Below the pieces are notes generated by a model that was not told where the DNA came from, did not search any database, and saw only the letters and a list, made by a program, of their open reading frames with translations. A DNA stretch of 23,284 nt, taken from Spirochaetaceae bacterium (GTDB lineage Bacteria > Spirochaetota > Spirochaetia > SZUA-6 > Bin103). Below, piece after piece: positions 1-7,030 of the stretch. Where the stretch lies: NCBI GenBank assembly GCA_026710565.1, contig JAPOQV010000052.1, forward strand, positions 1-23,284. The letters run 5' to 3'. How positions within the stretch are numbered: the stretch's first letter is position 1; the number at the start of each line of letters is the position of its first letter. The translations under genes were made by a program, and so were the position numbers.

Positions 1-283
1 GCACGGATTGTTCCTTGAAGCCGGCCCTCATCTCCGCTCGGAGGGCACCGTCGCCTGCTTTGATCTCCTCCCGGAGAGAACGGTTGCTTGCCTTGATCTC
101 CTCTCGGAGGGCACCGTCTCCTGTCCTGATCTCCTCCCGGAGGCCAGCATCGCCTGCCCTGATCTCCTCCCGGAGCTCGGTGCGCATGTCGCGCATCTCC
201 TGGCGGAGCCCGCGCATCGAAGCGAGCAGGGCGGTGCCGAGGGCGATCGACGCTGCGATGATCCCGATCAGTTCTGTGCTCAC
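1..283 (-). CDS. membrane-anchored coiled-coil protein with 11-residue repeats, partial
   Basis: The minus strand encodes a protein that starts with GTG at 283, about 5 bases after an AGAGG ribosome binding site, and runs off the window at base 1. An in-frame GTG two codons upstream (289) is less likely because it would overlap that site. Residues about 5-23 form one hydrophobic segment (LIGIIAASIALGTALLASM). After this come charged repeats of 11 residues of the form LREEIRAGDAG. The pattern is a hendecad coiled coil anchored in the membrane by its N-terminus. Similar small proteins are common in uncultured bacteria and usually have no assigned role. The C-terminus is missing, so total length is unknown. 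The window contains no functional partner for it; the nearest gene, at 435-1445, reads the same way and lies upstream of it. I do not recognise a named family. Confidence 0.7.
   Translation of the reverse strand, partial: MSTELIGIIAASIALGTALLASMRGLRQEMRDMRTELREEIRAGDAGLREEIRTGDGALREEIKASNRSLREEIKAGDGALRAEMRAGFKEQSV
29..208. repeat. 33-bp tandem coding repeat, six units
   Basis: A core resembling gatctcctcccggag recurs at 29, 62, 95, 128, 161 and 194, exactly every 33 bases. Units 62, 128 and 161 share an identical 15-base core and the others differ at a few positions. On the minus strand each core encodes LREEI or a close variant (LRAEM, LRQEM), so the array is the DNA image of the 11-residue coiled-coil repeat. 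The near-identity of the inner units at DNA level suggests recent tandem expansion. Confidence 0.85.
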
Positions 284-434
284 GTACACCTCTTCGGGCG
301 CCCTCGTTTCCCGCGAGTATCCTACCGGTCGACCGGCTTGGTGTCCCGCGAGGTAGGGGTGAACGGACGCCGTCTTGCCCATGACAACGGAGCGAGTGTC
401 GCTGCCGCTTCAAGGCCTCGCTCCGGATCCACGT

Positions 435-1445
435 TCACTCGGGGACGATCTGCCACTCCGGGGCGGTGAGGTCGATCTCGCGCCCGGCGCGGGCGCTGGC
501 ATAGGCCCCCTGCACGACCGCCACGTCGGCGGCCGACTCCCAGCCCGACGGTCCCAGCGGGGTCTCGCCCTGCAGACGGCGCAGCAGGTCGCGGTAGACC
601 GGCTCGTAGGGGCTCCCGGCGCCGGCCAGCGCCTCCTCGTGCTCGGCGCCCTCCCGCGTCACCAGCCGCCAGCCCTCGGCGTCGAAGGTCACCATCCCTT
701 CCTCGAACACGTAGTGGGCATCCAGGGGCCACCACGCCGGGCGCGGCACGTAGCCGAGCTCCTCGTAGTGCATGGCCCCGCCCGCCCGGTAGCGGACCAG
801 CGCCGAGGTACACGCCTCCACCGGATGCTCGGCCACGTGCGAGACCGATGCGCTCACCGTCACGGACTCAAGCCCCGGCAGGCAGGCGCGGGTCTGCGCC
901 AGCCGGTGCAGGCCGACGTTCGCGAACATCCCGCCGCCGCTGGCTGCCGGGTCCAGGAACCAGGCGGGGCGCCCCTCGTGGAAGTAGAAGCGCGCGTTGT
1001 GATGGACCCCGCTGAGGAAGCGGCCCAGCGTCCCGTCCCGGAACCGCTCCCCGGTGAGCAGCGCTCCCGGGTGGTAGGCGGCGGTATCGGTCACCGCCAG
1101 GATGCGCCCGTGGCGGCGCGCCGCCTGCAGCATGGCCCGGCAATGCGCGACCGAGACGGCCAGCGGCTTCTCCACCAGCACGTGGCAGCCGGCCTGCAAG
1201 GCGGCCACCGCCACCTCGCAGTGCAGGTGGTGGGGCAGCGCCACCACGGCCACGTCCGCCCCTGACGCCAGCAGATCGCGGTAGTCCCGGTACCCTGCCA
1301 CCCCGTACTCGCCGGCGCGGCTGCGCAGGACGCGCTCGTCCCGGTCGCACACTGCCGCAAGCCGCAGCCCGTCCTGCGCGGCGATGGCCGGCAGGTGGGA
1401 ACGGGCGATGGCGCCCAGTCCGATGAACGCGACCGTGTAGCTCAT
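435..1445 (-). CDS. Gfo/Idh/MocA family NAD(P)-dependent oxidoreductase
   Basis: The protein has 336 residues, the usual length for this family of sugar and inositol dehydrogenases. Residues 1-120 form a Rossmann fold: strand VAFIGLGAIA (5-14) carries the GxGxxA nucleotide-binding motif, and EKPLAV at 92-97 carries the family's conserved lysine (K93). The remainder matches the C-terminal alpha/beta domain that builds the substrate site. The start is the ATG at 1445; no clear Shine-Dalgarno sequence precedes it. The open frame extends further upstream, but only as antisense of the neighbouring gene. It is divergent from the enolase-superfamily gene at 1500, with 54 bases between starts, so the two may share a control region and a sugar-acid or sugar pathway. 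The substrate cannot be predicted. Confidence 0.9.
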   Translation of the reverse strand: MSYTVAFIGLGAIARSHLPAIAAQDGLRLAAVCDRDERVLRSRAGEYGVAGYRDYRDLLASGADVAVVALPHHLHCEVAVAALQAGCHVLVEKPLAVSVAHCRAMLQAARRHGRILAVTDTAAYHPGALLTGERFRDGTLGRFLSGVHHNARFYFHEGRPAWFLDPAASGGGMFANVGLHRLAQTRACLPGLESVTVSASVSHVAEHPVEACTSALVRYRAGGAMHYEELGYVPRPAWWPLDAHYVFEEGMVTFDAEGWRLVTREGAEHEEALAGAGSPYEPVYRDLLRRLQGETPLGPSGWESAADVAVVQGAYASARAGREIDLTAPEWQIVPE

Positions 1446-1499
1446 GGGTACCGGAGGATACCGCGGCGGGCGTGCGGCTCCGTGATACGCTGCGCGCCC

Positions 1500-2600
1500 A
1501 TGCGAATCACCAACCTCAAGGTCGATCTGTTCGCGTGGCACAGCGAGGTGTGGACGACCGGCGGTTCCACGTTCGGCGGCGCCACGCAGCTCGGCGTCGT
1601 GAGCGTGGAGACGGACGCCGGCATCACCGGCAACGCCTTTCTGGGCAGCTCCCACCTGAGCGGGCATCACCTGGCAGGCCCGCTCGTCGACTACCTCAAG
1701 CCGGTCGTCATGGGCCAGGACCCGCAGGACATAGGCCGACTGTGGCAGAGGCTCTGGAAGAAGAATCGCCAGGTGTCGATCCAGTCGATCGGCGCGATCG
1801 ACGTCTGCCTGTGGGACATCAACGGCAAGGTCGCAGGCCTGCCCATCCACCGCCTGCTCGGTACCTGCAAGGACGCCGTTCCCGCCTACTCCAGCACCGC
1901 CTTCCACGAGACCGTGGACGCATACGTCGAGGAGGCGCTGCGCTTCAAGGACGCGGGCTGGACGGCGCACAAGATCCATCCGCACGGGGAGCCTGCCGCC
2001 GACATCGAGATCTGCCGCGCGGTGCGCGACGCGGTCGGCGCCGACTTCACGCTGATGCTCGACGCGATGTGGGCCTATCGGTACGCAGACGCGCTGCGCG
2101 TCGGCCGTGCCATGGAGGAGCTTGGCTACTACTGGTACGAAGACCCGCTGGCCGAGGAGGACATCTACAACTACGTGGACCTGGGGCAGAAGCTCGACAT
2201 CCCCATCATGTGCACGGAGTACGCTCCCGGCCGGTTTCCCGCCATGAATGCATGGATCACGCAGCGGGCCACCGACATCCTCCGCGGCGACGTCGCCGTC
2301 ACCGGCGGCATCACGCCGCTCGTTCGCCAGTGCCACCTTGCGGAGGGCTTCGCCATGCGCTGCGAGATCCACCACGGAGGCAACAGCCTCAACAACGTCG
2401 CCAACCTGCACGTGACCATGGCGGTCCCCAATTGCGAGTTCTACGAATTCTTTCCCTGTACCGGGGCGAACGTGTACGGCCTGGTCCGGGACATCGAGGT
2501 GGATGCCGCCGGCCTCGTGCACGCGCCGGACGAGCCCGGGCTCGGTTATCCGATCGACTGGGACCTGGTGAACCGGGACCGCACCGCCACGGTGGAGTAG
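1500..2600 (+). CDS. mandelate racemase/muconate lactonizing enzyme family protein
   Basis: This 366-residue protein belongs to the enolase superfamily, in which sugar acids are dehydrated or epimerised after a proton is taken from the carbon next to the carboxylate. An N-terminal capping domain (1-125) precedes a TIM barrel. The expected Mg2+ ligands are visible as D188 (LMLDAMW), E214 (WYEDPL) and E240 (CTEYAP). D264 and H291 or H292 (EIHHGG) fit the mandelate racemase-type Asp-His dyad. The second-strand motif, normally KxK, reads K158-I-H160. A dehydratase of an acid sugar is likely, but the substrate is open. The start is the ATG at 1500; the longer open frame from 1395 would run into the divergent gene. 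It converges with the PhyH gene at 2610, with 9 bases between stops. Confidence 0.9.
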   Translation: MRITNLKVDLFAWHSEVWTTGGSTFGGATQLGVVSVETDAGITGNAFLGSSHLSGHHLAGPLVDYLKPVVMGQDPQDIGRLWQRLWKKNRQVSIQSIGAIDVCLWDINGKVAGLPIHRLLGTCKDAVPAYSSTAFHETVDAYVEEALRFKDAGWTAHKIHPHGEPAADIEICRAVRDAVGADFTLMLDAMWAYRYADALRVGRAMEELGYYWYEDPLAEEDIYNYVDLGQKLDIPIMCTEYAPGRFPAMNAWITQRATDILRGDVAVTGGITPLVRQCHLAEGFAMRCEIHHGGNSLNNVANLHVTMAVPNCEFYEFFPCTGANVYGLVRDIEVDAAGLVHAPDEPGLGYPIDWDLVNRDRTATVE

Positions 2601-2609
2601 GCGGCCGGC

Positions 2610-3455
2610 TCACACGGCGCGGTTGTCCTCGGCGTAGGCGACGTTGCCCTCGATGCCGTGCAGGGTGCCGAGCTGCCAGACGCCCCGGAACAGGCTGCGG
2701 CGCCGGGGCGGCATGGTCTCGGCGAACTCCGGCGACCAGGCGAGCTCGTCGCCGGTGGCCATCAGGTGCCACTGCGCCCACACCGAGTTGTAGCAGTTGA
2801 AGATCGCGCAGCGCGGGTTGTCCGGGTTGGTCCAGTCCTCGGAGGCGTGCAGCAGGCTCTCGGTGAAGATCAGCGCGGAGCCGGGAGGGCAACCATAGGT
2901 GTCCATCATCGCGCGCATCTTCGGCTCCCAGGGTGAGCCCGTGGTGTCCGGGTGGTACGGGTCGGGTCCGCCGTAGGGGAAGTTCGCCTTGTGGGAGCCG
3001 GACAGAAACGAGGTGCCGCCGGTTCCGGCCTTCACCTCCTCCAGCTCCCAGACGACCCTGGTCAGGCCGGAGAAGATGCGGTTGCCGGCCACCTGGTAGC
3101 GCATCGGGTTGGCGTGCTGCGGCGGGCGCACCACGTGCGCCATCTCCGTGCCGCCGAGGTCCTCCTTCTTCCAGCCGGCGTGCCGGACGGTCACGAACGA
3201 ACCCTCGCAGCGGAAGGGGTAGGAGTCCTCCCGGTGGTAATGCGGCTCGGACAGGAGCTCCGCCAGGATGCCGGTGATGGCCGGGTGGTCGATCAACTCC
3301 TGCACGGCGCCCCGGTAGCCGTGCGCGATGCCGCCGTAGCACTGCGCCTTGAGCGGCGCGATCTCATCCTCGGAGAGGACCGCGGGCAGCAGGATCCAGC
3401 CGCGCAGGTCGTAGAAGAACCGCTGCTCGTCCGTCATCGGCGTCCCGTAGGTCAT
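2610..3455 (-). CDS. phytanoyl-CoA dioxygenase (PhyH) family protein, atypical metal site
   Basis: The protein has about 281 residues from the ATG at 3455. GTG 3488 and ATG 3437 are alternative starts; 3488 would lie in the terminator region of the gene upstream. PhyH proteins are Fe(II)/2-oxoglutarate oxygenases with a jelly-roll fold. The typical block around GTSFLSGSHKANFPYG is present, as are a possible distal His (SLLHASEDW) and a following Arg (NPRCAIFN). I cannot find a convincing proximal HxD motif: the expected place, before SGLTRVVWELEEV, reads NPMRYQVAGNRIF. The gene may use an altered metal site or may not be an oxygenase. It follows the ABC solute-binding gene by 90 bases, with a hairpin in between. 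Confidence 0.8.
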   Translation of the reverse strand: MTYGTPMTDEQRFFYDLRGWILLPAVLSEDEIAPLKAQCYGGIAHGYRGAVQELIDHPAITGILAELLSEPHYHREDSYPFRCEGSFVTVRHAGWKKEDLGGTEMAHVVRPPQHANPMRYQVAGNRIFSGLTRVVWELEEVKAGTGGTSFLSGSHKANFPYGGPDPYHPDTTGSPWEPKMRAMMDTYGCPPGSALIFTESLLHASEDWTNPDNPRCAIFNCYNSVWAQWHLMATGDELAWSPEFAETMPPRRRSLFRGVWQLGTLHGIEGNVAYAEDNRAV

Positions 3456-3493
3456 GCGGCGATGGTAGGCGTGTTCGCGTCCGCCCACAAAGA

Positions 3494-3524
3494 GGCGCCG
3501 CCGCGGACAAGCCGCGGCGGCGCC
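3494..3524 (-). terminator. GC-rich hairpin after the ABC transporter operon
   Basis: Two 13-base arms (3494-3506 and 3512-3524) pair perfectly around a 5-base loop. On the minus strand the stem is followed by TCTTTGT, a weak T-tract. It lies 22 bases past the stop of the solute-binding protein and before the PhyH ATG at 3455. This fits an intrinsic, perhaps leaky, terminator for the transporter operon. Confidence 0.6.
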
Positions 3525-3545
3525 GGAGGTTCGATGTAGGCGAGC

Positions 3546-5165
3546 CTACATCCCGATGATGCGGTCGTGCTGCGCCTGCTTGATCTCGACGTAGCGCTCG
3601 GAGCCCATGGACTTCAAGGTGTTGACATAGTCGTCCCACTCGGCGCCCAGGTCGGCGTCGCCGGTGATGAACTTGGTCATCATCTCGCCGACGTAGGTGT
3701 TGATGTCGGTCAACAGTGCGCCGAGCTCGGAGGCCTCCTCGGCCGTGGGCATGAAGTTCGGCCAGATGGCGTCCGGCATGTGGTTCAGGTAGTCGGTCGG
3801 ATCCATCCGGTAGACCTCCTCATCCGGGGTGGAAGCGGTGAGGTCGTCGAGGATCTGCTGGCCTTCCATGGAAAGCGCCAGGCCGTTCACCTGCGGCTCG
3901 AACCCGCCGTACCAGCGCTCCAGGTGCTGGAACGCCCCGACCTGCAGGCCGTGCTCCTCGATGGATGCGGCGACGTCGCCGATGAATTCGTAGGTCCCGT
4001 CCGCTCCCATCTGGAACGTCTCGCCCTCCAGGCCGACGGCCGAATACACGTGGCCGGGCTCGCCGTACCAGTAGTCGACCCAGCGCATGGTCTCGACCGG
4101 ATGCTCGTTCTCCTTGGTGATCATGAACGACCAGTTGCCGCGCACGTTGTGGTCCACCCAGCTAATGACGTGGTCGCCGTGCGGACCGACGAACTGCGAG
4201 ACGCCGGTGAAGTGCTTCTGCGGCTCGACGCCTACGTAACCGGGGGTGACCCAGGTGAACAGGCCGATGCGATTGTCGGCCGCGTCGGCCTGCCAGCGTG
4301 CGACGTCGACACCGGAGAAGAACTCCGGATGGTAGTAGCCGGCTTCCCACCACTCGTTGAGCTGCGCCAGCATCTCGCGATAGCGCTCGTCGGTCGGGAT
4401 GAACCGGACCATGCCGTCCGGGCCCTGATCGATGTGGGCGCCCAGTCCGGGCAGACCCCGGTTGCCGAGGCCGTAGGCGCCGAAGAATGCCTGCCGCTGA
4501 ATGAGCGTCGCGTTGCCGCTCTGGTGAATGGGGTACTCGTCGCCGGCGTCGCCGTTGCCGTTGGCGTCGTCGTTCTTGAACGCGGCGAGCACGGCGCCGA
4601 GCTCGTCGATCGTCCGCGGGACTTCCAGCCCCAGGTTGTCCAGGTAGGTCTGGTTGACGTAGAAGCGGACCATGGCGCTGTTCTTCTTGTACGCCACGAA
4701 CGGCAGGGAGTGGATCTTGCCGTCCGGCATGACCAGCGCCTGCTCGATCGACGGGTCCGCCGCGAAGACCGCCTGGATGTTGGGACCGTGATCGGCGATC
4801 AGGTCGTCCAGGGCGATCAGGTTGCCGGCCAGCGACTGGCTGACGAGCTGGTCCTGGTTGAAGATCATCTGGTAGAACGCGTCGGGGAGCTGCTCGGCCG
4901 CCAGCCTGACCTGCAGGGTCTCGGCGAAGCCCGAGATCGGCCACTCCTCGAAGTTCACGGTGATGTTCGACAACTCCGCGAACCGCTGCCACGTCCACGT
5001 CTCACTGGCGGGGCCACGAACTCCCGGCCAGCTCAGGCGCACCATGTCCAGCGTGATGGGGTCCTTGGAGAGCGGCAGCCCCATGGCGTCGCGCTCCAAG
5101 TCGTCCGCGAAAGTCGCGCCTGCCGCGAGTGCGGCAAGCAACAGAATGCTCAACAGCTTCTTCAT
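3546..5165 (-). CDS. ABC transporter extracellular solute-binding protein (family 1, LipO/YtcQ-like)
   Basis: This 539-residue periplasmic receptor captures the substrate for the two permeases encoded just upstream. The start at 5165 is well supported by a GGAGGA ribosome binding site 4 bases before it. A Sec signal peptide occupies residues 1-20 (MKKLLSILLLAALAAGATFA), with likely cleavage before DDLERD. There is no lipobox cysteine, so the mature protein should be soluble in a periplasm, which points to a diderm host. The length exceeds the roughly 400-450 residues of ordinary sugar-binding proteins and matches the LipO/YtcQ group, which binds oligosaccharides or uronides. It is last in its operon, 51 bases after permease 2. 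No ATPase gene is present; a shared MsiK/UgpC-type ATPase encoded elsewhere is usual for this group. The ligand is unknown. Confidence 0.9.
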   Translation of the reverse strand: MKKLLSILLLAALAAGATFADDLERDAMGLPLSKDPITLDMVRLSWPGVRGPASETWTWQRFAELSNITVNFEEWPISGFAETLQVRLAAEQLPDAFYQMIFNQDQLVSQSLAGNLIALDDLIADHGPNIQAVFAADPSIEQALVMPDGKIHSLPFVAYKKNSAMVRFYVNQTYLDNLGLEVPRTIDELGAVLAAFKNDDANGNGDAGDEYPIHQSGNATLIQRQAFFGAYGLGNRGLPGLGAHIDQGPDGMVRFIPTDERYREMLAQLNEWWEAGYYHPEFFSGVDVARWQADAADNRIGLFTWVTPGYVGVEPQKHFTGVSQFVGPHGDHVISWVDHNVRGNWSFMITKENEHPVETMRWVDYWYGEPGHVYSAVGLEGETFQMGADGTYEFIGDVAASIEEHGLQVGAFQHLERWYGGFEPQVNGLALSMEGQQILDDLTASTPDEEVYRMDPTDYLNHMPDAIWPNFMPTAEEASELGALLTDINTYVGEMMTKFITGDADLGAEWDDYVNTLKSMGSERYVEIKQAQHDRIIGM

Positions 5166-5193
5166 GCTGTCCTCCGTATGGATGTAGGTAGGC

Positions 5194-5208
5194 GCTCGCA
5201 ACGCGAGC
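5194..5208 (-). other. short hairpin between permease 2 and the solute-binding gene
   Basis: Six-base arms gctcgc and gcgagc pair perfectly around the loop aac. The hairpin sits in the only sizeable gap (51 bases) inside the transporter operon, upstream of the strong ribosome binding site of the solute-binding protein. It could protect or separate the binding-protein transcript, which is usually needed in excess over permeases. It is short, so chance is possible. Confidence 0.35.
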
Positions 5209-5216
5209 CTGAGTGT

Positions 5217-6131
5217 TCAGCCCTTGACGGCCCCCAGGGTGATGCCGCGTTCGAACGCCTTCCGCATGAAAGGAAAGATGATCAGGAGCGGCGCCGAGGA
5301 TACGACCATCGATACGTACTTGATCCCCTCGCGGATTCTGATCTGCAGGTCGTAGTCGATGCGGTCCGACAGCATGGTCGCGACCGTCACCGAGTCCGCG
5401 GCGATGAGAATTTCCCGAAGTATCAGTTGCAGCGGGAACCTATCCCGCGAGGTGAGAAAGATCAACGCCTGGACGTACGAGTTCCAGTGCCCGATCCCGT
5501 AGCTCAGCGCCAGGAACGTCACCAGCGGCGTCGATACCGGCAGGACGACCCTGATCAGGAGCTGGAAGTTGCTGCACCCGTCGATGCGTCCGGCCTCCTG
5601 CATCTCGTTCGGCACGGCGGTCTCGAAGAAGGAGCGCGCGATGATGATCATGAAGGCGTTCACGGCGTTGGGAGCGACCATCGCCCAGAACGTGTCCAGC
5701 ATGCCCAGGCTGCGCACCACCAGGTAGGTCGGGATCAGTCCGCCGGACAGGTACAGGGTGACGACCAGGATCTTCAGGATGGTCTTGCGGCCGCGCAGGT
5801 CCTTTCGCGACAGCGGGTACGCCGCGAGCACGGTCAGGAGCACGTTCAGCGTGACGCCGCCGATCATGTAGATCAGGCTGTTGCGGAAGCCGCTCCAGAT
5901 CACCGGGGTGGTCAGGATGCGGTCGTATGCGTCGAACGTCAGGCCCTTCGGCCACAGCACCATCGGCTCTCTCAGCAACTCCTTGATGTCGCTGAACGAG
6001 GCGACGAAGACGTACCACAGCGGATAGATGATGACGATCAGGAACAGGCCGATCAGGGTGACGTTCACGACGTCGAAGAGCCGCTCCGACCGCGTGCGGG
6101 CCAACGCGTGCGTGCGGTCTTGGGGCGTCAT
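5217..6131 (-). CDS. carbohydrate ABC transporter permease, CUT1 family (YtcP/MalG-like)
   Basis: The 304-residue inner-membrane protein has about six hydrophobic segments, the first being VTLIGLFLIVIIYPLWYVFVA near residues 24-45. The cytoplasmic EAA loop that contacts the ATPase is visible as MQEAGRIDGCSNFQLLIRVVLP, close to the consensus EAAxxDGA with the trailing LP. The C-terminus GITLGAVKG is typical of YtcP-type permeases. Its ATG at 6131 overlaps the stop of permease 1 (ATGA, 6128-6131), so translation is probably coupled. With permease 1 it forms the heterodimeric channel fed by the solute-binding protein. Confidence 0.92.
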   Translation of the reverse strand: MTPQDRTHALARTRSERLFDVVNVTLIGLFLIVIIYPLWYVFVASFSDIKELLREPMVLWPKGLTFDAYDRILTTPVIWSGFRNSLIYMIGGVTLNVLLTVLAAYPLSRKDLRGRKTILKILVVTLYLSGGLIPTYLVVRSLGMLDTFWAMVAPNAVNAFMIIIARSFFETAVPNEMQEAGRIDGCSNFQLLIRVVLPVSTPLVTFLALSYGIGHWNSYVQALIFLTSRDRFPLQLILREILIAADSVTVATMLSDRIDYDLQIRIREGIKYVSMVVSSAPLLIIFPFMRKAFERGITLGAVKG

Positions 6132-7030
6132 CCCCACAGACTCACGCCGCGGACCCGCTTGGAGACGGTGTTCGCCGCGACCAGGAACAGCATGTTGATG
6201 GCCATGTTGAAGATCGAGATCGCCGTGGAATAGCTGAACTGGGCCTGCAGCAGGCCGGCCTTGTACACGTACGTCGAGATCACCTCCGAAGCCTCCAGGT
6301 TGAGGTCGTTCTGAAGCAGGAGCACCTTCTCGAACGCCAGGGTCATGATGTTGCCGATCTGCAGGATCAGCAGCATGACGATGATCGGCGAGATGGACGG
6401 CAGCGTGATGTGCCACATCCTGCGCACCTTGCGCGCACCGTCGATCACCGCAGCCTCGTAGTAGGAATCGGGAATGGAGGCCATTGCCGCCGTGTAGATG
6501 ATCGTCGAGAACCCGACCCGCTGCCAGATCGAAGACCACACGTAGACGTGCCAGAAGTACTCGGGCTCGGCCAGGTAGTGGCGCGGCTCCAGTCCCAGCG
6601 CGCCGAGCAGTGCGTTGACGATGCCGGCGCTGGGCGAAAGGAAATTCACGATCATGCCGGCGACGACCATCACGGAGAGAAAGGTCGGCGCGTACGAGGT
6701 GATCTGCGCGATATTTCGAAAACGGAGCGAGCGCAGCTCGTTGAACATGAGCGCCAGCACGATCGATGCCGGGAACCCCACCACGAGCTCGTAGAGATTG
6801 ATGCCGATGGTGTTCTTGAGGGTCCGGAACAGGTAGAACGATGAGAAGTAGCGGGCGAAGTGCTTCAGCCCCACCCAGGGACTGCCCCAGAATCCTCCGG
6901 AGACGGTGAAGTCGCGAAAGCCGATCTGGATGCCGTACAGCGGCCACAGCCAGAAGATCACGTAGAACAGGAAGACCGGGGCGAGCATCAGGTAGAGATC
7001 CGCGTTGCCGCGGATGCCGCGGGACTTCAC
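6128..7030 (-). CDS. carbohydrate ABC transporter permease, CUT1 family (LplB/MalF-like)
   Basis: The 300-residue membrane protein begins with GTG at 7030. Its first membrane segment is LYLMLAPVFLFYVIFWLWPLYG (about 12-33), the usual opening of LplB-type permeases, and about six segments follow. The EAA loop reads YEAAVIDGARKVRRMWHITLP, very near consensus. The GTG overlaps the sulfatase stop (GTGA, 7027-7030), and the gene's own stop overlaps the next permease start. Sulfatase and both permeases are therefore translationally chained, which ties the imported substrate to the sulfatase. It pairs with the permease encoded at 5217-6131. Confidence 0.92.
   Translation of the reverse strand: MKSRGIRGNADLYLMLAPVFLFYVIFWLWPLYGIQIGFRDFTVSGGFWGSPWVGLKHFARYFSSFYLFRTLKNTIGINLYELVVGFPASIVLALMFNELRSLRFRNIAQITSYAPTFLSVMVVAGMIVNFLSPSAGIVNALLGALGLEPRHYLAEPEYFWHVYVWSSIWQRVGFSTIIYTAAMASIPDSYYEAAVIDGARKVRRMWHITLPSISPIIVMLLILQIGNIMTLAFEKVLLLQNDLNLEASEVISTYVYKAGLLQAQFSYSTAISIFNMAINMLFLVAANTVSKRVRGVSLWG

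Noticed and set aside
29..208. CRISPR array
   Set aside because: The 33-base period has no unique spacers; the whole unit is repeated and codes for a regular 11-residue coiled-coil repeat in one frame.
325..336. Twelve-base palindrome ccggtcgaccgg
   Set aside because: It is short and GC-rich with no adjacent promoter, T-tract or partner site. Chance is likely in this base composition.
435..2522. Minus-strand open frame of 695 codons joining the Gfo/Idh gene to a long N-terminal extension
   Set aside because: The extension is the antisense of the enolase-superfamily gene at 1500-2600; its translation has no family match and is rich in V, A, D and R. High GC keeps the antisense frame free of stops.
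3567..6233. Plus-strand open frame of 888 codons
   Set aside because: It is entirely antisense to the solute-binding protein and permease genes, which have clear motifs, signal peptide and ribosome binding sites.
5217..6947. Minus-strand open frame of 576 codons that would fuse permease 2 to a long N-terminus
   Set aside because: The first part is an out-of-frame reading of permease 1. The real permease 2 begins at the ATG at 6131, which overlaps the permease 1 stop.
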